Positions 17,033 to 25,425 of a DNA stretch of 64,000 nt are shown here, piece by piece (within the stretch, counting starts at the first letter, position 1; each line of letters starts with the position of its first letter). Under the pieces are notes generated by a model. That model saw only the letters and a list, made by a program, of their open reading frames with translations. It was not told the DNA's origin and searched no databases. Made by a program: the position numbers and the translations under genes. The DNA is from Candidatus Andeanibacterium colombiense. Lineage in GTDB: Bacteria; Pseudomonadota; Alphaproteobacteria; Sphingomonadales; Sphingomonadaceae. Location: assembly GCA_029202985.1 (NCBI GenBank), contig CP119316.1, positions 1,426,001-1,490,000 on the forward strand, written 5' to 3'.

Positions 17033-18130
17033 CTAGCCGAAGCGTGCGGCGAGATAGCGGTCGCGATCTATTGCAGCAGTAAGGCCGTCGGATGACAAGC
17101 CCAGAAGCACCTGCGCCGCCAGCCGTGCGGCGGCCGGCGCGGTCTGGATGCCGAAACCGCCCTGCCCGGCGAACCAGAAGAACGCGGGGTTATCATGATC
17201 GGGGCCATAGACCGGCAACCGATCCGGCGCGAAGCTTCTGAGGCCGGCCCATTTATGCTCGACCCGCTCGACCTTCCAGTCGACCGCCTGCTCGAAACGG
17301 TCGATCGCGATCGCGACGTCGAGCTCCTCCGGCGCGGCATCGACCGGCGGGCTCGGGATCTCGTCATGCGGGCTCAACCACACGCTGCCGTGCTCGGGCT
17401 TGAAATAGAACTGCTCGGCGATGTCGATCACCAGCGGCATGGTCTGCGCGGCGGTGGGCGAGGTCCGCAACTGCACCATCGTGCGCCGCAACGGCTGGAT
17501 CCCGACGGGCGTGACGCCCGCCAGTTCCGCGATCGTATCGGCCCAGGCGCCGGCCGCATCGACCAGCGTGGTGCAGGAAATCTCCGCCCCGTCCGCCGTC
17601 GTCAGCTTCCAGCCGCCCGGCCCGTGTTCGGCCGCAACCACCCGCGCGCGGACCCGCTCCTCGACCCCATGGCGCTTCGCTTCGCCGAGATACCACGCGT
17701 GAAGCCCGCCGACGTCGATATCCTTGCAGTCTGGTTCATAGACCCCGTGGGTCCATTGCGCGCGCAGGCCCGGGACGAAATTTTCGAGCCCCGCGCGGTC
17801 CTGCCATTCGACATCGACTCCGGCCAACGCGAATTCGGCCATGAAATGCTCGGTCGCCTGCTCTTCTCCGGCCCGCGCCATGTGCAGCCCGCTGCGGGGG
17901 CCGAGGAAGCCGTGCTCGTCGAGCCACGGGCCCGAAGCGGTGGTGAGCGGCTGGACCAGCGGCCCGCCGTAGGTCTCGGCCCAGAAAGCGGCCGAGCGCC
18001 CGGTCGAATGATAGCCCGGCCGATCCTCGGCCTCGAGCACCACCACACTGGCATGCGCGCCGAGCTCCGCCGCAAGGCTGGCTCCCGCGATCCCCGCCCC
18101 GACGATGGCAATATCGAAACGCTCGCTCAC
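17033..18130 (-). CDS. FAD-dependent amino-acid oxidoreductase (DAO family, D-arginine dehydrogenase-like)
   Basis: 365 residues. The N-terminal FAD-binding motif DIAIVGAGIAGASLAAEL is followed by VVVLEAEDRPGYHSTGRSAA, and the C-terminal WFAGQGGFGIQTAPAAARLAA is the second flavin contact of the glycine/D-amino acid oxidase family. Overall layout resembles DauA-type D-amino-acid dehydrogenases; the substrate is inference. The GTG start follows AGGA and begins directly after the stop of the upstream hydrolase gene, so the two are co-transcribed. Confidence 0.85.
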   Translation of the reverse strand: MSERFDIAIVGAGIAGASLAAELGAHASVVVLEAEDRPGYHSTGRSAAFWAETYGGPLVQPLTTASGPWLDEHGFLGPRSGLHMARAGEEQATEHFMAEFALAGVDVEWQDRAGLENFVPGLRAQWTHGVYEPDCKDIDVGGLHAWYLGEAKRHGVEERVRARVVAAEHGPGGWKLTTADGAEISCTTLVDAAGAWADTIAELAGVTPVGIQPLRRTMVQLRTSPTAAQTMPLVIDIAEQFYFKPEHGSVWLSPHDEIPSPPVDAAPEELDVAIAIDRFEQAVDWKVERVEHKWAGLRSFAPDRLPVYGPDHDNPAFFWFAGQGGFGIQTAPAAARLAAQVLLGLSSDGLTAAIDRDRYLAARFG

Positions 18131-19075
18131 CTAGGCATCCTTCTTCGCTGCGACCCCCGCGAGGAAGCCGTCGATCCCTTCGATCACCAGATCGCGCACT
18201 GCGTCGATCTCGCGCAACACTTCATGGCTCGCTTCGTTGCCCAGGACGAAAATCTCGCCGCGCGGCAGCCAGCGCGCCGCACGCTCGATCGCCGCGAAGC
18301 TGACCAGCCGGTCGGCGTCGGTCGCGGCAATGAACACCGGCGTCTGGACCTTCGCCAGTGCGACCTCACGGTCGATCAGCCCGACCGATTCATAGCCGCG
18401 TTCGACCCAGCCCCAACTACCCGGGCCCATCACCAGTTCCGGCCGCTGCCGCCGCCACCACAACTCGTCGTCATAGCGTTCGGTATCATGGGTCAGCAGG
18501 TCCATCCGCCCGGCGGGAATTTCGCCTGGCTTCTCGCTCCATTTCCACGCGGGGCGGCGCTTGTCGCCGAGACTGGACATCAGCCGGGCGGCGAGATGCA
18601 TGACCGTCGCCGGCACGCCGTGGTTGATGAAGCCGAGCATCGGAGCGGAAAGCACCGCCGCGGCCGGGGCGATCGCCCGTTCGGCCAGCGCGCGCAGCAC
18701 CAGATGGCCGCCCATCGAATGGCCGGCGATCACATGCGGCCCCGGTGTTTCGGAAGTCCAGTGTTGCCAGAAATAGGCGAGATCGCGCACCCAGATCTCG
18801 AAATCGTCGATATGTCCGGTTACCGCATCGGTGCCCAGCCGCCCCGAACCGGCCTGGCCGCGCCAGTCCGACGCGGTCACCCGCCAGCCTGCCCGTGCCC
18901 AGTGATCGAGCGTTTCGAGATATTTCTCGTAGAAATCGCCGCGGCCCGGAAGGAACAGGATCGAGCCCTTTGCCCCGCCTGCCGGCAGCGGCCAGTCGAT
19001 CCGGCGGATCGGCCAACCGTCCGCCGCATGCCAGAGCCCTTCGACGGCATCCGGCGGGATCGCGCGCCGATCCAT
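18131..19075 (-). CDS. Alpha/beta hydrolase (lysophospholipase / monoacylglycerol lipase-like)
   Basis: 314 residues. The nucleophile elbow AGHSMGGHLVLRALAE, the oxyanion segment FLPGRGDFYEKYLETLDHWARAGWRVTASDWRGQAGSG, and late Asp (AATDADRLV) and His (GNEASHEVLRE) positions match serine hydrolases of the PldB/monoglyceride-lipase type. No signal peptide is visible, so it is probably cytoplasmic or membrane-associated. It ends immediately before the FAD oxidoreductase gene. Upstream, the divergent cpaA begins 109 bases away. Confidence 0.85.
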   Translation of the reverse strand: MDRRAIPPDAVEGLWHAADGWPIRRIDWPLPAGGAKGSILFLPGRGDFYEKYLETLDHWARAGWRVTASDWRGQAGSGRLGTDAVTGHIDDFEIWVRDLAYFWQHWTSETPGPHVIAGHSMGGHLVLRALAERAIAPAAAVLSAPMLGFINHGVPATVMHLAARLMSSLGDKRRPAWKWSEKPGEIPAGRMDLLTHDTERYDDELWWRRQRPELVMGPGSWGWVERGYESVGLIDREVALAKVQTPVFIAATDADRLVSFAAIERAARWLPRGEIFVLGNEASHEVLREIDAVRDLVIEGIDGFLAGVAAKKDA

Positions 19076-19184
19076 CGCCGGCCGTCGTGGTTGATCCGAG
19101 TGGCTAATGGGAGCCTCCTGCCCTTGGTTACTTTTTGGTAAGCACTCGCGCGTACCAGAGCCTCAGGACTTCCAGGGGGCTCCA

Positions 19185-19682
19185 ATGCAAGACGCTTTGA
19201 TTCAGTACGTTCTGCTTGCGATGTTGGCAATCGGACTGCTGATTGCCGCCTTCACCGACATCCGTTCGCGGCAGATCGCGAACTGGCTGAACATCGCGAT
19301 CGCGCTTGGCGCGCCATTGTACTGGTGGGCCAGTGGCATCGCGCTGTGGCCCGACGTGGCGATCCAGCTGGGCGTCGCGGCGGCGACTTTCGCCGCGCTC
19401 GCGATCCTGTTCGCATTGCGCGCAATGGGCGGCGGCGACGTCAAGCTGCTCGCCGCGCTCGCGCTGTGGATCCCGCCGCTGCAGTTCCTCAACCTCCTGG
19501 TGATCATGGCGCTGGTCGGCGGCGTGCTCGCCCTGACCTTCGGCGCCTGGCACATCGCCCGGCACCGCCGCGACCGGCTGGCGATCCCTTACGGCGTCGC
19601 GATCGCCACCGGCGGGCTGTGGGTCCTCGCCGCGAATTATCTCGATGCCGCCCGCGCCAGCTTCGGCGCGGCCGTCGGGTGA
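19185..19682 (+). CDS. cpaA: Prepilin peptidase CpaA/TadV
   Basis: 165-residue A24-type aspartyl protease of the inner membrane that would cut the leader of Flp-type prepilins. Two catalytic aspartates can be placed: FTDIRSRQIANWLN at residues 24-37 and the GxGD-type MGGGDVKLLAALAL. Several membrane helices fill the rest. The short length, without the N-terminal methylase domain, is typical of CpaA/TadV. The start follows CCAGGGGGC. It opens the tad/cpa pilus locus; no Flp pilin gene lies next to it in this window. Confidence 0.92.
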   Translation: MQDALIQYVLLAMLAIGLLIAAFTDIRSRQIANWLNIAIALGAPLYWWASGIALWPDVAIQLGVAAATFAALAILFALRAMGGGDVKLLAALALWIPPLQFLNLLVIMALVGGVLALTFGAWHIARHRRDRLAIPYGVAIATGGLWVLAANYLDAARASFGAAVG

Positions 19683-19759
19683 ACCTGATTTTAACCATTC
19701 CGGGCGCAGAGCGGTCTCTGGACTTACGCTTTTCGGCCATTGAGGGGGCTTGACGCACC

Positions 19760-20791
19760 ATGGACAGGAAGAAACTGATACTGCTGCTGGGGGCACTGAT
19801 CGTCGCGATCGGAACGGCCATGGCGGCACGTAGCATGTTCGCGGGCGCATCGGCTCCGCAGGCCGCCGCCGCGGCGGCCGAGCCGCAAGGGCCCAAGGTG
19901 CTTGTCGCCCAGCGCGCGCTTCCCGTCGGCACGATCATCACCGCCGATGCGGTCGGCTATCAGCTGTGGCCGAAGGAAATGGTCCAGGACGCCTATTTCA
20001 TCGACGGCGAATCCGACATGAACACCCTGCTCGGCACCGTCGTGCGCCATCCGATCACCGCCGGCGAGCCGGTCACCCAGGGCTCGCTCGTCGCGCCGGG
20101 CGACCGCGGCTTCCTCGCCGCCGCCCTCGGGCCCGGCATGCGTGCGGTCACCGTTCCGGTGTCGGCCAAGACCGGCGTGGGCGGGTTCGTCTTCCCGGGC
20201 GACCGGGTGGACATGGTGCTGACGCAGACGGTCAAGGGCGCCGATGACGGCGGCCCGGCCCTGAAGGTGTCCGAGACGATCCTCAAGAATCTGCGCGTGC
20301 TGGCGACCGACCAGTCGACCGAAAGCGAACACACGCCGGACGGCAAGACCGTGGTCCACGGCTTCCGCACCGTAACCCTCGAAGTCACGCCCAAGCTGGC
20401 CGAGAAGGTCGCCGTCGCCCAGACGATCGGCCGGCTCAGCCTGTCGCTGCGGTCGATCGCGGACAACCAGAGCGATCTCGAAAAGGCGATCGCCTCGGGC
20501 GCGGTCAGCATTCCCGAAGGCGCGTCCAAGGCGCAGGAAGCAAGCATCCTCCAGGCCGCGATGAGCAAGCCGAGCGATGCCGGTGGCTCGAGCTTCGTCA
20601 CCGGCGGCGACGTGTCGCGCTTCCAGCGCCGCAGCGTCCCCCGGATGGAGCCGCTGCCCGCCCAGGGCGTGGTCGCGATGGCTCCGGCCGGCGGCGGCGC
20701 ACCGAGCGGTTATTCGGCACCCGTCCATGTCGGCCCGGTGGTCCACGTGACCCGCGGCAAGAATACCGTCGCCGTGCCGGTGGGGAAGTAA
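19760..20791 (+). CDS. cpaB: Flp pilus assembly protein CpaB/RcpC
   Basis: 343 residues. An N-terminal membrane helix (KLILLLGALIVAIGTAMAARSM) is followed by a SAF domain (KVLVAQRALPVGTIITADAVGYQLWPKE) and the RcpC/CpaB domain with GMRAVTVPVSAKTGVGGFVFPGDRVDMVLTQ. CpaB is a periplasmic protein that helps assemble the Tad secretin. The tail is Pro/Gly/Ala-rich. The 77-base gap before it contains TTTTAACCATT, which includes a CtrA-like TTAACC half-site, but no complete promoter can be argued. Confidence 0.93.
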   Translation: MDRKKLILLLGALIVAIGTAMAARSMFAGASAPQAAAAAAEPQGPKVLVAQRALPVGTIITADAVGYQLWPKEMVQDAYFIDGESDMNTLLGTVVRHPITAGEPVTQGSLVAPGDRGFLAAALGPGMRAVTVPVSAKTGVGGFVFPGDRVDMVLTQTVKGADDGGPALKVSETILKNLRVLATDQSTESEHTPDGKTVVHGFRTVTLEVTPKLAEKVAVAQTIGRLSLSLRSIADNQSDLEKAIASGAVSIPEGASKAQEASILQAAMSKPSDAGGSSFVTGGDVSRFQRRSVPRMEPLPAQGVVAMAPAGGGAPSGYSAPVHVGPVVHVTRGKNTVAVPVGK

Positions 20792-20852
20792 CGCCATGAG
20801 CCACGTCACCAGCCGCGCGGCGCATGCCGGAATTCAATCGAGGGGCAAGACC

Positions 20853-22400
20853 ATGAACCGCCGCCTTATCGCAACCCTGCTGACCGCGGCCTGCGCCGTG
20901 GCACCGATGGCTGCTGTGCCGTCCGGCGCCGCCCATGCCCAGTCGGTCATGAAGCCGTCGATGGACATCGTCCTGTCGGTCGGGCGGGGCCAGCTGGTCT
21001 CGATCCCCGGCAACATGGCCGACGTGTTCGTCGCCAACGAATCGATCGCCGACGTCCAGGTGAAGTCGCAGCGCCAGATGTACGTCTTCGGCCTGTCGGG
21101 CGGCGAGACCACGGTTTACGCGTCCAATTCGGCCGGCGACATCGTGTGGGCGGCCAACGTCCGGGTGGGTTCGAACATCGACAGCATCGATCAGATGCTG
21201 GCGCTGGCGATGCCCGATGCGAAGGTTTCGGTCGCCACGATGGGCTCCAACACCGTGCTGCTGACCGGCACCGTGGCCGCGCCGGAAGACGCCGCCGAGG
21301 CCGAACGGCTGGTCAAGGCCTTCATCGGCGACAATGCCAACGTCATCAGCCGGCTCAAGACCGCCACTCCGCTGCAGGTTAACCTGCAGGTCAAATTCGC
21401 CGAGGTCAGCCGCTCGCTGGTGCGCAACCTCGGCGTTAACCTCGCATCGGTCGACAAATCCAGTGGCTTCAAGTTCGGCATCGGCCAGGGCGCGACCAGT
21501 ATTCCGCAATACACACCCGGCAGCCCGGGTGGCCTTGGCGTTGGTTTGACGAAGGGACCCGAAAACGGCACCGTCGTTACGGCGATCGCCAACGGAACGT
21601 CCATTGCGGCCGCCGGCAAGTTCCTCGGCCTCGATCTGCTCGGGGCGCTCGATCTCGCCGAACAGGACGGACTTGTCACCACGCTGTCGCAGCCCAACCT
21701 GACCGCGCTGTCGGGCGAGACCGCCGATTTCCTTGCCGGCGGCGAATTCCCGATCCCAATGAGCCAAGGCCTCGGCACCACTTCCGTCGAATACAAGAAA
21801 TACGGTGTCAGCCTGTCCTACACGCCGACGGTGTTGGCCAATGGACGGATTTCGCTCCGCGTGCGTCCGGAGGTCTCCGAGCTATCGACCCAGGGCGCGG
21901 TGACGCTCAGCAACTTCACCATCCCCGCACTGACCGTCCGGCGCGCCGAAACGACGATCGAACTCGGCTCCGGCCAGAGTTTCATGATCGCCGGCCTTCT
22001 GAGCAACAACGCCCAAAACCAGATCGCCAAGGCGCCCGGCCTGGGTGACCTGCCGATTCTCGGCAATCTGTTCAAGTCGACCGAGTTCCGCAAGGGACAG
22101 ACCGAGCTGGTGATCGTGGTCACCCCTTATCTGGTGAAGCCGGTCGATGCGAACGACATCAAGCTGCCGACCGATGGCTTCCGTGCCGCGACCGCGTTCC
22201 AGGATCTGCTCAGCGGCCAGGAAAACGACGGGGTGACCGGCGGTGACCGGCCGAAGCCGACCGCGGTCGGACAAGGTGCGGCGGCGCCCAGGATCGGGCT
22301 GCAGGATACCGACGCCGACGACAAGGACCACCCGCGGACCGGAAAGACCGATGACCGTCGCGTCGAAGCCGACCCGATGCCCGGCTTCAGCCTCAAGTGA
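20853..22400 (+). CDS. cpaC: Tad pilus secretin CpaC/RcpA
   Basis: About 515 residues. A Sec signal peptide ends near AAHAQ. A pilus-specific N-terminal domain (DIVLSVGRGQLVSIPGNMADVFVANESIADVQV) and a BON-like segment precede the secretin core, recognisable by VNLQVKFAEVSRSLVRNLGVN, LSQPNLTALSGETADFLAGGEFPIP and the closing GLGDLPILGNLFKSTEFRKGQTELVIVVTPYLV. It forms the outer-membrane channel for the pilus. The ATG at 20853 is chosen since AGGGG lies upstream and the signal peptide follows at once; an in-frame ATG at 20796, also with a plausible ribosome site, would add 19 residues. Confidence 0.94.
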   Translation: MNRRLIATLLTAACAVAPMAAVPSGAAHAQSVMKPSMDIVLSVGRGQLVSIPGNMADVFVANESIADVQVKSQRQMYVFGLSGGETTVYASNSAGDIVWAANVRVGSNIDSIDQMLALAMPDAKVSVATMGSNTVLLTGTVAAPEDAAEAERLVKAFIGDNANVISRLKTATPLQVNLQVKFAEVSRSLVRNLGVNLASVDKSSGFKFGIGQGATSIPQYTPGSPGGLGVGLTKGPENGTVVTAIANGTSIAAAGKFLGLDLLGALDLAEQDGLVTTLSQPNLTALSGETADFLAGGEFPIPMSQGLGTTSVEYKKYGVSLSYTPTVLANGRISLRVRPEVSELSTQGAVTLSNFTIPALTVRRAETTIELGSGQSFMIAGLLSNNAQNQIAKAPGLGDLPILGNLFKSTEFRKGQTELVIVVTPYLVKPVDANDIKLPTDGFRAATAFQDLLSGQENDGVTGGDRPKPTAVGQGAAAPRIGLQDTDADDKDHPRTGKTDDRRVEADPMPGFSLK

Positions 22401-22414
22401 GAAAGGTGCAGACG

Positions 22415-23068
22415 ATGTCCACCCGCATGACAAAAACGGCCGGTGCGGCCCTCGCGTTCGCCTTGAGCCTCTCGCTTGCCGCATGCGCAAGCCCGCCGGG
22501 AGGTGCCAACCGCTCGCTCGATTCGATCAAGCAGCCGGTGGTCGAACGGTCCAACCTCTCGTTCGACCTCGATTCGAGCGGCGGCGGTCTTTCGATCCCC
22601 GAGCAGCGCCGACTGAACCAGTGGTTCGCCGCGATGGATCTCACCTATGGCGATCGCATTTCGATCGACGATCCGCTCGAAAGCGCGGCCACGCGCCAGG
22701 CGGTGGCCGACATCGCCGCGCGCTATGGCCTGCTGGTCAGCGACGGAGCGCCGGTCACCGGCGGCCTCGTCAATCCCGGCAGGACGCGCATCGTGATAAC
22801 CCGTTCCAAGGCCAGCGTACCGGGTTGTCCCGATTGGGAAGGCCGCTCGAGCGCCACCTTCAGCAATTCGACCAGCCAGGGTTTCGGCTGCGCGGTGAAC
22901 GGCAACCTGGCCGCAATGGTCGCCGATCCCGAGGATCTGATCCACGGTGACTCCGGTTCCGGCGGAACCGTCATTATGACGTCGAACAAGGCTATCGAGA
23001 GCTATCGCAAGAAGGCCCCGTCCGGTCAGGAAGGGCTTAAGGCAGTGAGCAGCGAAGGGAGCAAATAA
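22415..23068 (+). CDS. cpaD: Pilus assembly lipoprotein CpaD
   Basis: 217 residues. The lipoprotein signal ends LSLAACAS, with Cys about residue 24. The CpaD domain is seen in the segments IPEQRRLNQWFAAM, RTRIVITRSKASVPGCPDWEGRS and the late GFGCAVNGNLAAMVADPEDL. CpaD is thought to be a pilotin-like outer-membrane lipoprotein for the Tad secretin. The ATG at 22415 is preferred over a GTG at 22397 that overlaps the cpaC stop, since AAAGG lies eight bases before the ATG. It precedes cpaE by three bases. Confidence 0.92.
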   Translation: MSTRMTKTAGAALAFALSLSLAACASPPGGANRSLDSIKQPVVERSNLSFDLDSSGGGLSIPEQRRLNQWFAAMDLTYGDRISIDDPLESAATRQAVADIAARYGLLVSDGAPVTGGLVNPGRTRIVITRSKASVPGCPDWEGRSSATFSNSTSQGFGCAVNGNLAAMVADPEDLIHGDSGSGGTVIMTSNKAIESYRKKAPSGQEGLKAVSSEGSK

Positions 23069-23071
23069 GAC

Positions 23072-24349
23072 ATGAACGCGCCTTGGAAAGCCGGATCGCC
23101 CAATGGGCGTGACCCATTCGCTGCCTTCATCTGCGACGAAGCCGCGCTGGACGTGCTGCGTCCGGTCGTGATCGAGATGGGCTGGCAGCCGGAGAAGTGC
23201 GCCAAGGGCGGCCTTCGCAACGCCGTTCAGTCGCTCTCGATCACCGCGAGCCCGAACATCCTGATGGTCGACCTGTCGGAGAGCGGCGATCCGCTCAACG
23301 ATATCAACGCGCTGGCCGAGGTCTGCGAACCCGGTACCGTGGTGATCGCGGTCGGCCAGGTGAACGACGTGCGGCTGTACCGCGACCTGCTCGCCAGCGG
23401 GATCCACGACTATCTGCTGAAGCCGCTCTCCTCGAGCCAGGTGCGCGATGCGCTGGTCAATGCCCAGGCGGTGTTCTCCGCCCCCAAGGCGATCGACGGC
23501 GGCACGGGCAAGCGCCACATCTCGACCGCGGTCGTCGGCACGCGCGGCGGCGTCGGCGCATCGACCCTCGCGACCTCGATCGCATGGCTGTTCGCCACCG
23601 AAAACCGCCTGCCGACCGCACTGCTCGATCTCGACATCCATTTCGGGACCGGCGCGCTCGCGCTCGATCTCGAGCCCGGGCGCGGATTGACCGATGCGAT
23701 CGACAATCCGAGCCGGATCGACGGCCTGTTCATCGAGCGCGCGATGATCCGCGCGAACGACAATCTCGCGATCCTTTCGGCCGAAGCCCCGATCAACGCT
23801 CCGCTGATGACCGACGGCTCGGCCTTCGTGCAACTCACGGAAGAATTCCGTCACACCTTCGAGATGACGGTGATCGACCTGCCGCGCAACATGCTGATCA
23901 ACTTCCCGCATCTGCTGTCCGACGTTAACGTCGTGCTGCTGGCGACCGAGATGACCCTGGCATCGGCGCGCGACGCGATCCGGATCCTGTCGTGGCTCAA
24001 GACCAATGCGCCGCATGCGACGCCGCTGGTTGTGGTCAACAAGCTTCAGCCCGGGCTGAGCGAGATCAGCAAGGCCGATTTCGAGGCTTCGATCGAGCGC
24101 AAGATCAATTTCCAGATCCCTTACGACCAGCGCGCCGCGGCCAACGCCGCCAAGCTGGGCCAGACTTTCGTCGATGCCAACCGCTCGTCCAAGGCAGCCG
24201 CGGTGATCCGCGACGTCGCGGCCGGCGTGATCGGCACCGGCAGCGATGACGGCGCCTCGACGCCGGCCCTCGCCGCCAAGTCGCTGCTGGGCAAGTTCGA
24301 TCTGAAAGCGATCATGCCGAGAAAGAAGACTGCGGAAGCGGTCGAGTAA
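23072..24349 (+). CDS. cpaE: Pilus localisation ATPase CpaE/TadZ
   Basis: 425 residues. The N-terminal third is a receiver-like domain (NILMVDLSESGDPLNDINALAEVCEPGTVVIAVG). The rest is a MinD/ParA-type ATPase with a deviant Walker A, GTRGGVGASTLATSIAW, lacking the usual lysine before Ser/Thr, as in other CpaE/TadZ proteins. TALLDLDIHFGTGALAL and MTVIDLPRNM give the Walker A' and B regions. CpaE places the Tad machinery at a cell pole. The usual downstream neighbour cpaF is missing here. Confidence 0.93.
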   Translation: MNAPWKAGSPNGRDPFAAFICDEAALDVLRPVVIEMGWQPEKCAKGGLRNAVQSLSITASPNILMVDLSESGDPLNDINALAEVCEPGTVVIAVGQVNDVRLYRDLLASGIHDYLLKPLSSSQVRDALVNAQAVFSAPKAIDGGTGKRHISTAVVGTRGGVGASTLATSIAWLFATENRLPTALLDLDIHFGTGALALDLEPGRGLTDAIDNPSRIDGLFIERAMIRANDNLAILSAEAPINAPLMTDGSAFVQLTEEFRHTFEMTVIDLPRNMLINFPHLLSDVNVVLLATEMTLASARDAIRILSWLKTNAPHATPLVVVNKLQPGLSEISKADFEASIERKINFQIPYDQRAAANAAKLGQTFVDANRSSKAAAVIRDVAAGVIGTGSDDGASTPALAAKSLLGKFDLKAIMPRKKTAEAVE

Positions 24350-24366
24350 CACGCCCTGACGTCGGG

Positions 24367-24390
24367 GGCCGGGCCGCGCATGGCCCGGCC
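24367..24390 (+). other. Strong GC hairpin between cpaE and tadB
   Basis: A perfect 9-bp stem, GGCCGGGCC / GGCCCGGCC, with a GCGCAT loop sits in the 85-base gap after cpaE, where cpaF would normally be. No T-run follows, so it is not a typical terminator. It may protect or attenuate the mRNA between the two halves of the operon. Confidence 0.6.
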
Positions 24391-24434
24391 GCCCGCCGGC
24401 ACCGGATCATGCGCTAGGAAAGGCGGCCAAGACC

Positions 24435-25406
24435 ATGCACATCAGCCAGCTCTTGCTGTTCGCAGTCGGCGTGATCACTGCGCTCGGGCTTGCCCTTGGT
24501 GCTTTCGCGGGACCCAACGCCGCCAAGGAAAGCGCGCGCCGGCTGCAAGGCCTGCGCTATCGCCATTCCGAAAGCACGACCGACAAGGTCGAATCCCAGC
24601 TGAAGAAGGCGATCGCCGCGCGCAAGCCGACGATGCACCGGATCGCGGGTTCGAATTCGCGGATCGAGGCGCTGGCGCTCCGCCTGCACCGCACCGGCAA
24701 GACCGTTACCGTGTCCCAGTATCTCTACACTTCGCTGGGCATTGCGCTCGCGGTCGCGGTGCTGATCTATCTGAAGTCCGGCGCCTTGCTGCTGTCGCTC
24801 GGCATCGGTGTGCTGTTGGGCGCGGGCCTCCCGCATATGCTGCTCAACTTCTTCATCAAGAAGCGTACCGGACAGTTTACCGCGAAGTTTCCCGACGCGA
24901 TCGAACTGCTCGTGCGCGGGCTGCGATCCGGCCTGCCGGTGACCGAAACCCTTGGCGTGGTTGCAACCGAAGTCCCCGGCCCGGTGGGCGAGGAATTCCG
25001 CGCGATCGTCGATCGCATCCGCGTCGGCCGATCGATGGACGAAGCGCTGCAGGAAACCGCCGACCGCCTCAACACCCCGGAATTCCAGTTCTTCTGCATC
25101 ACGCTGGCGATCCAGCGCGAGACCGGCGGCAACCTTGCCGAGACGCTTTCGAACCTTGCCGACGTGCTCCGCAAACGCGCGCAGATGAAGCTCAAGATTC
25201 GCGCGATGAGCTCGGAATCCAAGGCTTCGGCCTATATCGTCGGGTCGCTGCCGTTCATCGTGTTCGGCATGGTGTGGTGGATGAACCCCCACTATCTGCG
25301 CGGCTTCTTCTCCGACGACCGCCTGATGGTCGCCGGGCTCGGCGGCCTGGTATGGATGACGATCGGCGGCCTGATCATGGCCAAGATGGTCAGCTTCGAA
25401 ATCTGA
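24435..25406 (+). CDS. tadB: Tad pilus inner-membrane platform protein TadB
   Basis: 323 residues with a T2SF (GspF-like) domain: FPDAIELLVRGLRSGLPVTETLGVVATEVPGPVGEEF, followed by MDEALQETADRLNTPEFQFFCITLAIQRETGGNLAETLSNLADVLR, is the conserved cytoplasmic part. Membrane helices lie near the N-terminus, at about residues 100-135 and at the C-terminus. TadB and TadC form the platform driven by the CpaF/TadA ATPase. AGGAAAGG lies upstream of the start. TadC follows after 19 bases. Confidence 0.93.
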   Translation: MHISQLLLFAVGVITALGLALGAFAGPNAAKESARRLQGLRYRHSESTTDKVESQLKKAIAARKPTMHRIAGSNSRIEALALRLHRTGKTVTVSQYLYTSLGIALAVAVLIYLKSGALLLSLGIGVLLGAGLPHMLLNFFIKKRTGQFTAKFPDAIELLVRGLRSGLPVTETLGVVATEVPGPVGEEFRAIVDRIRVGRSMDEALQETADRLNTPEFQFFCITLAIQRETGGNLAETLSNLADVLRKRAQMKLKIRAMSSESKASAYIVGSLPFIVFGMVWWMNPHYLRGFFSDDRLMVAGLGGLVWMTIGGLIMAKMVSFEI

Positions 25407-25425
25407 GCGGAACGGAACCAAGGCA

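Noticed and set aside
22127..24352. Open frame of 741 codons on the minus strand opposite cpaC-cpaD-cpaE
   Set aside because: It is a shadow frame caused by high GC and codon bias of the cpa genes, whose products are clearly recognisable; its translation is Arg/Gly/Ala-rich with no motif.
24350..24434. Possible cpaF fragment between cpaE and tadB
   Set aside because: Only 85 bases, non-coding, made of a hairpin and the tadB ribosome site; no residue of CpaF can be recognised.
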